Shown: positions 58,375 through 64,000 of the stretch, piece after piece
Layout of the letters: each line of letters starts with the position of its first letter
How positions within the stretch are numbered: position 1 is the first letter of the stretch
NCBI GenBank assembly: GCA_963170055.1
Contig: CAUJGJ010000020.1
Span: forward strand, 111,001-175,000
Direction of reading: 5' to 3'
Length of the DNA stretch: 64,000 nucleotides
Source of the DNA: Halisarca cf. caerulea
Lineage: Eukaryota; Porifera; Demospongiae; Chondrillida; Halisarcidae
The notes under the pieces: model-generated
What the model saw: only the letters and a program-made list of their open reading frames with translations
What the model was told of the DNA's origin: nothing
Database searches by the model: none
Translations under genes and position numbers: made by a program

Positions 58375-59403
58375 ACACCTGGAGAATGTTTCCCGCAACC
58401 AAAGGAACTCTTCCTGTTGTCAATTTTCAATTTCCCACGCCACCACATGGATTCCTGCATGAAAGGGAACACTGCCTGAGGTAAAAATTTTAATTTCCCA
58501 CGCCACCAGATTGCTCCCCACATCAAATGGAACACTTCCTTGGTGAAAATTTGATTTTCCCATTACTCCACATGGCTTACCACATCAAAGAGAACACTTC
58601 CTTGTTGAAAATTTCAAATTTCCACGACTCTAGATGGCTTCCCGCTTCAAAGGGAACACTTCTTTAAATGAAAATTTCTATTTTCCACGCCTCCAGATGG
58701 CTTCCCGCATCAAAAGGAACACTTCCTGTGGTGAAAATTTCTTTTTCAAAGTACAGCTCGTTGCCATACAAGTACAGCTCATTACTATAAAGGTACAGCT
58801 GATTGCTATACCGGTACAGCGCATTGCTATACCGGTACAGCGCATTGACATAAAGGTACAGCTCATTGCCATACCAGTACAGCTCATTGCCAAACCAGTA
58901 CAGATCGTTGCCATACCAGTACAGCTCATTGCTATACCGGTACAACTATATGACTCTAAAAATGAATACTTCCTGTGGTTAAGTTTCCATTTCAAACGCC
59001 AAACATGGCTTTCAGCGTCAAAGGGAAAACTTCCCGTGGAAAAAATAACAATTTCCCACGACTCCACATGGTTGAATGCATCAAAGGGAACACTTCCTGT
59101 GTTGAAAATTTTAAATAACTTAAAACTCCACATGGCTTCTCACATCAAAGGGAATACTTCCTGTTGTGAAAATTGAAATTTTTACCGAAAATATGGCAAA
59201 TAGCATTAAAGGGAACACTTCTTGGGGTGAAAATTCAAATTCCCACGCCACCACATTACTCTCAGGATCAAAAGGAAAACTACCCTAGCCATGAAAATTT
59301 CCATTTCCCACAACAACACATGGGGACCCGCATTAAAAAAAACTATCTGTAATGAAAATTTAAATTTCACACTAAACAGTTTCAAGATTTCAGGCTTCCC
59401 CCA
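58375..59403 (+). repeat. Old tandem repeat family, about 62-63 bp per unit
   Basis: The motif CATCAAAGGGAACACTTCC recurs with the last G before AACAC at about 58405, 58467, 58530, 58592, 58654 and 58717, spacings 62-63 bp. Each unit runs roughly ACATGGCTTCCCGCATCAAA, then GGGAACACTTCCTGTGGTG, then AAAATTTCAATTTCCCACGC. Units are individually diverged, so this array is much older than the satellite HORs. A 180-codon + frame and a 151-codon - frame cross it, but 63-bp and 21-bp units are multiples of 3 and keep frames open by themselves. I do not call a gene. The family is not one I recognise. Confidence 0.85.
58751..58960 (+). repeat. 21-bp minisatellite, ten units
   Basis: Ten copies of GTACAGCTCATTGCTATACC plus one base, starting every 21 bp from 58751; the last (58940-58960) is degenerate. 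The units differ mainly at the ends (CCG, CCA or AAG). The tract sits inside the 62-63-bp family and probably expanded within one of its units. The period is divisible by 3, which explains the open frames on both strands. Confidence 0.93.
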
Positions 59404-59421
59404 TTAACCCTTAAACATTCC
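59404..59421 (+). repeat. Left terminal inverted repeat of the piggyBac-like element
   Basis: TTAACCCTTAAACATTCC; it matches the reverse complement of 60359-60376 with one mismatch. About 29-31 bp separate it from the subterminal palindrome block, which begins TTCCAAAGCC at 59451. Confidence 0.85.
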
Positions 59422-59797
59422 TATTCCCATTTTGAAATTTTGCGCAAACGTTCCAAAGCCACTTGAGTGGCTTTTGCGGTGTGAAAATAGGTAAATTTGG
59501 CCAACGGTTTTCTGCTGTTCTGTTGACTTGTAGGAAACTTCTAGCTTGTCCCGAATGTAGTTTGTAGCTAGTGAGATATTCGTACAAGTCTTGGAGTTCC
59601 ATTTTCTACGCAAAACTTTGTACTGGCCTCCAAACCTGTAAGTACTACGTACATAAATTTGTAAACTTGTATATACATACGTTATCAATCGGCTGGTACA
59701 CATTTCGTTACAAAATTCAACGCAACTACACATTTAACACTGAAAATACATTGACAGAAACAAAAACGAAAAGTTGCAGCTAAAAGTCAAGGCATTG

Positions 59798-60145
59798 GTG
59801 AATGCGTCTCTTCTACTTCCCAGTCGACTGTCTAATCAACTTGCATACTTTGACACGTAAATCTCTTCAGTGCTTCAAGACGACATTGAAAGAGCACACT
59901 GAAGCTGGCAAAGGAGATTATGTCCCAGTACAAATGCAAGAAACGTAAAGGACAAATTTCCTCGGATGGCCCACCATCTGGACGATTCTACGAACGTCAA
60001 ATTCCCCTGTAAAGCTTCCAAAACGATGGTATGTCTTGTCTGAAGCTCAAAGAACGAGCGTGTGAGAATATCCTTTACCTGCAAGGAGGTAATCTCCACA
60101 ATCTGGCGCTTCACTGCCCTTCTCCATACTTTGCCGTAAAGAACA
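59798..60145 (+). pseudogene. piggyBac transposase, decayed C-terminal remnant
   Basis: The remnant is read on the + strand in broken frames. At 59798-59818 VNASLLL resembles the end of the catalytic domain. At 59899-60009 one frame holds KLAKEIMSQYKCKKRKG followed by SGRFYERQIP. This resembles the stretch of piggyBac transposases with a lysine-rich linker and a GRHF-x-IP type motif just before the Cys-rich domain. After a frame change, 60018-60062 reads PKRWYVLSEAQRTS, where two cysteines expected in the C-x2-C pair are replaced by W and L. Then VRISFTCKE (60062-60088) and, in a third frame, LALHCPSPYFA resemble the rest of the Cys-rich C-terminal domain. Stops and frameshifts make it non-functional. 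The DDE catalytic part is missing. Assignment rests on remembered family motifs and the TTAA ends; a profile search was not possible. A 79-codon minus-strand open frame over the same bases is a shadow. Confidence 0.62.
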
Positions 60146-60340
60146 ATCCGTATACTAGACTATAACTTCGCATAACTGCATATTCTAAGTAATCTTTACA
60201 TAGAATGTTTCAGCTATAGTACAGAACGCATTACTACCAAACTATAAGAAAATGTGCCAATCAATAGTAGAAACTCAGCCTAAACTTTATATATAAAAAA
60301 TCAACGAAGAAAATTGGAACTTTTGTAGTTTATGTGTGCG

Positions 60341-60376
60341 AGCCACTTAAGTGGCTTTGGAATGTTTAACGGTTAA
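60341..60376 (-). repeat. Right subterminal palindrome and terminal inverted repeat of the piggyBac-like element
   Basis: The perfect palindrome AGCCACTTAAGTGGCT (60341-60356) is followed directly by the terminal repeat, which ends GTTTAACGGTTAA. The two blocks abut here, unlike at the left end. Confidence 0.85.
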
Positions 60377-60674
60377 AAGGGAACACATCATGAGATGAAA
60401 ATTGCCATTTCCCATGAAATTACATGGCTTCCTGCACAAAAAGGAACACTTCCTGTTGTAAAAATAAATTATCACGCTTCAAGATGGCTTCTCACATCAA
60501 AGGGATTACTTCTTGGTATGAAAGTTTCAATTTAACACGCCTGCACATGGACTCCTGCATCAACGGGTAAACTTCTCGTGAAAATTTTAACTTCCAACAT
60601 CTCCACATGGTGTCTTACATCAAAGGGAACACTTCATGTGGTGAATATTTCAATTTTCCACGCCACCACACGTC
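60377..60674 (+). repeat. Continuation of the 62-63-bp tandem repeat family
   Basis: About five further diverged units follow the transposon, starting AAGGGAACACATC and continuing with ACATGGCTTCCTGCAC, AAGATGGCTTCTCACATC, CACATGGACTCCTGCATC and CACATGGTGTCTTACATC. The family stops inside a unit at CCACCACACGTCC, where the variant telomeric tract begins. Confidence 0.85.
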
Positions 60675-60923
60675 CCCTAACGGTAACCCTAACGGTAACC
60701 CTAACGGTAACCCTAACGGTAACCCTAACGGTAACCCTAACGGTAACCCTAACGGTAACCCTAACGGTAACCCTAACGGTAACCCTAACGGTAACCCTAA
60801 CGGTAACCCTAACGGTAACCCTAACGGTAACCCTAACGGTAACCCTAACGGTAACCCTAACGGTAACCCTAACGGTAACCCTAACGGTAACCCTAACGGT
60901 AACCCTAACGGTAACCCTAACGG
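60675..60923 (-). repeat. Variant telomeric array, 12-bp unit CCCTAACGGTAA, 20.5 perfect copies
   Basis: From 60675 to 60920 the sequence alternates CCCTAA and CGGTAA without a single exception (246 bp = 20 x 12 + 6), followed by CGG. On the - strand this is TTACCGTTAGGG, a regular dimer of the normal unit and a variant TTACCG. It is oriented opposite to the adjoining TTAGGG tract. Two + strand open frames (threonine-valine-threonine-leucine and asparagine-proline-asparagine-glycine runs) are pure repeat translation, not genes. Confidence 0.95.
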
Positions 60924-61766
60924 TTAGGGTTAGGGTTAGGGTTAGGGTTAGGGTTAGGGTTAGGGTTAGGGTTAGGGTTAGGGTTAGGGTTAGGGTTAGG
61001 GTTAGGGGTTAGGGTTAGGGTTAGGGTTAGGGTTAGGGTTAGGGTTAGGGTTAGGGGTTAGGGTTAGGGTTAGGGTTAGGGTTAGGGTTAGGGTTAGGGT
61101 TAGGGTTAGGGTTAGGGTTAGGGTTAGGGTTAGGGTTAGGGTTAGGGTTAGGGTTAGGGTTAGGGTTAGGGTTAGGGGTTAGGGTTAGGGTTAGGGGTTA
61201 GGGTTAGGGTTAGGGTTAGGGTTAGGGTTAGGGTTAGGGTTAGGGTTAGGGTTAGGGTTAGGGTTAGGGTTAGGGTTAGGGTTAGGGTTAGGGTTAGGGT
61301 TAGGGTTAGGGTTAGGGTTAGGGTTAGGGTTAGGGTTAGGGTTAGGGTTAGGGTTAGGGTTAGGGTTAGGGTTAGGGTTAGGGTTAGGGTTAGGGTTAGG
61401 GTTAGGGTTAGGGTTAGGGGTTAGGGTTAGGGTTAGGGTTAGGGGTTAGGGTTAGGGTTAGGGTTAGGGTTAGGGTTAGGGGTTAGGGTTAGGGTTAGGG
61501 TTAGGGTTAGGGTTAGGGTTAGGGTTAGGGTTAGGGTTAGGGTTAGGGTTAGGGTTAGGGTTAGGGTTAGGGTTAGGGTTAGGGTTAGGGTTAGGGTTAG
61601 GGTTAGGGTTAGGGTTAGGGTTAGGGTTAGGGTTAGGGTTAGGGGTTAGGGTTAGGGTTAGGGGTTAGGGTTAGGGTTAGGGTTAGGGTTAGGGTTAGGG
61701 TTAGGGTTAGGGTTAGGGTTAGGGTTAGGGTTAGGGTTAGGGTTAGGGTTAGGGTTAGGGTTAGGG
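60924..61766 (+). repeat. TTAGGG telomeric tract, 843 bp
   Basis: 139 units: 130 TTAGGG and nine TTAGGGG heptamers, for example at 61002, 61051, 61172, 61191, 61414, 61439, 61476, 61639 and 61658. No other variant was seen. The G-strand runs towards the right end of the window. It is an internal tract, since non-telomeric sequence resumes at 61767. Confidence 0.97.
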
Positions 61767-61774
61767 TTTCAGGC
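61767..61774 (+). other. Junction octamer TTTCAGGC between telomeric tract and subtelomeric unit
   Basis: The telomeric tract ends TTAGGG and is followed by TTTCAGGC, then TTTCCCCCAAAGGC. The same octamer recurs inside the telomeric blocks at 62741-62748 and 63867-63874. A similar TTTCAGGCTTCCCCCATT occurs at 59388-59405, left of the transposon. Confidence 0.7.
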
Positions 61775-62333
61775 TTTCCCCCAAAGGCTTTAGGGTACAA
61801 TATTGGTATCATTCGATAGCTCTTTAAAAATGATTACTTCTGACCTAATGTATGGGGGGTAAACCCTAATTAATTTTCGAGAAAATGGCGTTTGAAAGTA
61901 AAAATTCAAAAAAATAGTTATTATTTCCGAACTTTTTTAACTGTATGTTAATCAGCATTGAATATCGTTAAGAATGACGTATATATTGTTTGCATATTAT
62001 ACACAGTATAGGAGATAAATAAATCCTCACTTTAACTGGACCACTGCTAATTAATATAGCAATTATGCAAGTCCGACATATGGATACGATAGACCATGCG
62101 AGGATATTGCGACATACCAGTTTTTGACCTAACAAATCACTTGTGGGCGGAGTTACGGCTTCTTTCTTATAGTATGTGAATATACGTATAATACATTTTT
62201 GCGTATATTGCGACATAGATAGGTGCGATTGCTCAATACTGTTTACGAGCAGGTTTGTCATGCATTAAACATGCGAAAACAATATTTTTATTTCCAAGAA
62301 ATTTTTAGGAAAAGTTTAAGTATATTAGGGTTA

Positions 62334-62635
62334 AGGTCAAAGATTGTAAAGGTCATTTAAATCAATTTACTATGCTTTACTAAGGTCAATAGGCATGTCA
62401 AATGTCAATCATATTATATTGGGTGTATTTTTATTATTGAAGGTCAAAGGTCATTTTAAAGGTCACTTTTTTAAAGGTCATTTTTGGACTTTTTGTAAGA
62501 ATCTAAGAACATTTTTTCCAAAAATTAGGGTTAGGGTTACGAAAATTTTTACAAGTATTTCAGTTAAAATTTTTTTTGGCTTGTTTTAATAAGGGAAGGT
62601 CAAAGGTCATTTTAGAGGTCATTTGTGAAAGGTCA
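62334..62635 (+). promoter_or_regulatory. Cluster of eleven AGGTCA hexamers, copy 1
   Basis: AGGTCA starts at 62334, 62350, 62383, 62441, 62448, 62460, 62475, 62597, 62604, 62616 and 62630, all on the + strand. Two pairs (62441/62448 and 62597/62604) are spaced by one base, the DR1 arrangement bound by RXR, HNF4 and COUP-TF type nuclear receptors. The last hexamer abuts the telomeric block. Binding is inference; the motif could instead be a degenerate short tandem expansion. Confidence 0.6.
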
Positions 62636-62740
62636 GGGTTAGGTTAGGGTTAGGGTTAGGGTTAGGGTTAGGGTTAGGGTTAGGGTTAGGGTTAGGGTTA
62701 GGGTTAGGGTTAGGGGTTAGGGTTAGGGTTAGGGTTAGGG
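62636..62740 (+). repeat. Internal TTAGGG block, copy 1 first part
   Basis: Begins GGGTTAGGTTAGGG (one TTAGG pentamer near the start) and has one TTAGGGG heptamer at 62710; otherwise perfect. Confidence 0.95.
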
Positions 62741-62748
62741 TTTCAGGC

Positions 62749-62905
62749 TTAGGGTTAGGGTTAGGGTTAGGGTTAGGGTTAGGGGTTAGGGTTAGGGTTA
62801 GGGTTAGGGTTAGGGTTAGGGTTAGGGTTAGGGTTAGGGTTAGGGTTAGGGTTAGGGTTAGGGTTAGGGTTAGGGTTAGGGTTAGGGTTAGGGTTAGGGT
62901 TAGGG
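62749..62905 (+). repeat. Internal TTAGGG block, copy 1 second part
   Basis: 157 bp, 26 units including one heptamer near 62779; ends directly at CTTTCCCCC of the next unit. Confidence 0.95.
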
Positions 62906-63465
62906 CTTTCCCCCAAAGGCTTTAGGGTACAATATTGGTATCATTCGATAGCTCTTTAAAAATGATTACTTCTGACCTAATGTATGGGGGGTAAACCCTA
63001 ATTAATTTTCGAGAAAATGGCGTTTGAAAGTAAAAATTCAAAAAAATAGTTATTATTTCCGAACTTTTTTAACTGTATGTTAATCAGCATTGAATATCGT
63101 TAAGAATGACGTATATATTGTTTGCATATTATACACAGTATAGGAGATAAATAAATCCTCACTTTAACTGGACCACTGCTAATTAATATAGCAATTATGC
63201 AAGTCCGACATATGGATACGATAGACCATGCGAGGATATTGCGACATACCAGTTTTTGACCTAACAAATCACTTGTGGGCGGAGTTACGGCTTCTTTCTT
63301 ATAGTATGTGAATATACGTATAATACATTTTTGCGTATATTGCGACATAGATAGGTGCGATTGCTCAATACTGTTTACGAGCAGGTTTGTCATGCATTAA
63401 ACATGCGAAAACAATATTTTTATTTCCAAGAAATTTTTAGGAAAAGTTTAAGTATATTAGGGTTA

Positions 63466-63767
63466 AGGTCAAAGATTGTAAAGGTCATTTAAATCAATTT
63501 ACTATGCTTTACTAAGGTCAATAGGCATGTCAAATGTCAATCATATTATATTGGGTGTATTTTTATTATTGAAGGTCAAAGGTCATTTTAAAGGTCACTT
63601 TTTTAAAGGTCATTTTTGGACTTTTTGTAAGAATCTAAGAACATTTTTTCCAAAAATTAGGGTTAGGGTTACGAAAATTTTTACAAGTATTTCAGTTAAA
63701 ATTTTTTTTGGCTTGTTTTAATAAGGGAAGGTCAAAGGTCATTTTAGAGGTCATTTGTGAAAGGTCA
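63466..63767 (+). promoter_or_regulatory. Cluster of eleven AGGTCA hexamers, copy 2
   Basis: The same eleven hexamers at +1132, including both one-base-spaced pairs. Confidence 0.6.
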
Positions 63768-63866
63768 GGGTTAGGTTAGGGTTAGGGTTAGGGTTAGGGT
63801 TAGGGTTAGGGTTAGGGTTAGGGTTAGGGTTAGGGTTAGGGGTTAGGGTTAGGGTTAGGGTTAGGG
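63768..63866 (+). repeat. Internal TTAGGG block, copy 2 first part
   Basis: Same as 62636-62740 but one hexamer shorter; heptamer at 63836. Confidence 0.95.
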
Positions 63867-63874
63867 TTTCAGGC

Positions 63875-64000
63875 TTAGGGTTAGGGTTAGGGTTAGGGTT
63901 AGGGTTAGGGGTTAGGGTTAGGGTTAGGGTTAGGGTTAGGGTTAGGGTTAGGGTTAGGGTTAGGGTTAGGGTTAGGGTTAGGGTTAGGGTTAGGGTTAGG
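63875..64000 (+). repeat. TTAGGG block at the window edge
   Basis: Follows the third TTTCAGGC octamer and continues to the last base, with one heptamer near 63905. Confidence 0.95.

Larger units (their letters stand above)
59404..60376 (+). mobile_element. Decayed piggyBac-like DNA transposon with TTAA target duplications
   Basis: The element is bounded by TTAA at 59404-59407 and 60373-60376. Terminal inverted repeats of 18 bp counting TTAA (TTAACC[C/G]TTAAACATTCC, one mismatch) occupy 59404-59421 and 60359-60376. A subterminal palindrome, AGCCACTT[G/A]AGTGGCT, is at 59457-59472 and 60341-60356. TTAA duplications with ends beginning CC are the hallmark of the piggyBac superfamily. The flanks confirm insertion: CTTCCCCCATTAA on the left plus AAGGGAACAC on the right rebuild one unit of the surrounding 62-63-bp repeat (CTTCCCGCATCAAAGGGAAC; another unit at about 59209 already reads CATTAAAGGGAACAC). 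At 965 bp without duplications it is far shorter than autonomous piggyBac elements, which are usually above 2 kb. It is therefore an internally deleted, non-autonomous relic. The interior also holds a decayed transposase 3' end. Nothing recognisable was seen between 59473 and about 59790. Confidence 0.83.
61774..62905 (+). repeat. 1132-bp subtelomeric unit, copy 1
   Basis: Starts CTTTCCCCCAAAGGCTTTAG and is followed by about 860 bp of AT-rich non-telomeric sequence (to 62635), then a TTAGGG block (62636-62740), TTTCAGGC, and a second TTAGGG block (62749-62905). The next copy starts at 62906. Short telomeric seeds also occur within the unit (TTAGGGTTAGGGTTA at 62525-62539). A 97-codon minus-strand open frame (61968-62261) and a 64-codon plus frame (62395-62589) show no domain I recognise, and their flanks give no gene-like context. 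I treat them as chance frames, although both are intact in both copies. Confidence 0.93.
62906..64000 (+). repeat. 1132-bp subtelomeric unit, copy 2 (runs off the window)
   Basis: By eye the non-telomeric part is indistinguishable from copy 1 at an offset of 1132. The first TTAGGG block is one hexamer shorter, since the TTAGGGG marker and TTTCAGGC fall at an offset of 1126. The final telomeric block continues past the window edge, so a third unit or the true chromosome end may follow. Confidence 0.93.

Noticed and set aside
58236..58535. 99-codon minus-strand frame at the satellite boundary
   Set aside because: It joins a diverged satellite monomer to two units of the 62-63-bp family; chance frame.
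58634..59176. 180-codon + strand frame with VQLIAIP-like heptads, and an overlapping 151-codon - strand frame
   Set aside because: Repeat units of 63 and 21 bp are multiples of three and keep both strands open; there is no gene-like context.
59404..59733. 109- and 63-codon minus-strand frames in the left half of the transposon
   Set aside because: They begin or end in the terminal repeat and palindrome and show no transposase motifs; the transposase remnant I can support is on the + strand further right.
60900..60940. Head-to-head telomere fusion as in human chromosome 2
   Set aside because: A fusion gives TTAGGG followed by CCCTAA. Here the order is CCCTAA-type followed by TTAGGG, so it is an inverted repeat of a different kind.
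60578..61012. 144- and 106-codon frames of TVTL and NPNG repeats
   Set aside because: Direct translation of the CCCTAACGGTAA array and the following TTAGGG tract.
61968..62261. 97-codon minus-strand frame in the subtelomeric unit (also 63100-63393)
   Set aside because: No recognisable domain, and it lies in AT-rich subtelomeric sequence. Identity in both copies only reflects the recent duplication. It could be revisited if transcripts are found.
62395..62589. 64-codon + strand frame with GHFKGHFFKGHF motif (also 63527-63721)
   Set aside because: The motif is the translation of the AGGTCA-containing repeats; no independent support for coding.

Overview
The window looks like a chromosome-end region of a eukaryote, probably an animal. 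It has a long tandem satellite, decayed minisatellites, one decayed DNA transposon, and then telomere-type TTAGGG arrays interleaved with a subtelomeric repeat. TTAGGG reads left to right on the + strand, so the chromosome end most likely lies to the right. Nothing narrows the species further: TTAGGG telomeres are shared by vertebrates, molluscs, annelids, echinoderms, many fungi and some plants. I found no intact protein-coding gene, rRNA, tRNA or CRISPR array. Every long open frame in the satellite or telomeric parts is explained by the repeat period.

Layout. (1) 1-58366: about 560 head-to-tail copies of a 104-bp satellite monomer, all in one orientation. Each typical monomer carries a 33-bp dyad-symmetric block. 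The array is a patchwork of higher-order repeats (HORs) with offsets of 2704, 1560, 3848 (containing 1352), 4056, 1768, 559, 1035, 1557 and 2805 bp. Those before 34 kb are exact multiples of 104; later ones deviate because of marker indels. Two copies of the 559-bp HOR contain a short degenerate CCCTAA tract inside a diverged monomer. From about 55.25 kb the monomers become strongly diverged, as expected at a satellite edge. (2) 58375-60674: a second, old tandem family of about 62-63 bp, interrupted by a 21-bp minisatellite (58751-58960) and by a piggyBac-like transposon (59404-60376). The transposon has TTAA target duplications, 18-bp terminal inverted repeats and the decayed 3' end of a transposase. 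(3) 60675-60923: twenty and a half perfect copies of a 12-bp variant telomeric unit (CCCTAACGGTAA) in C-strand orientation, flipping abruptly to (4) 60924-61766, an 843-bp TTAGGG tract in G-strand orientation. (5) 61774-64000: two tandem copies of a 1132-bp subtelomeric unit, each with about 860 bp of non-telomeric sequence followed by TTAGGG blocks. The end of each non-telomeric part carries eleven AGGTCA hexamers, all on the same strand.

The region contains no operon or pathway. Its biology is structural: satellite homogenisation by unequal exchange, a candidate centromeric or subtelomeric heterochromatin block, telomere-satellite exchange, and telomere-proximal sequence with possible nuclear-receptor-type binding sites. 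The features most worth checking are the inverted telomeric junction at 60923/60924, the AGGTCA clusters, the per-monomer dyad, and the CCCTAA tracts embedded in the satellite. All copy boundaries in the satellite were judged by eye, and HOR limits are accurate to roughly one monomer.
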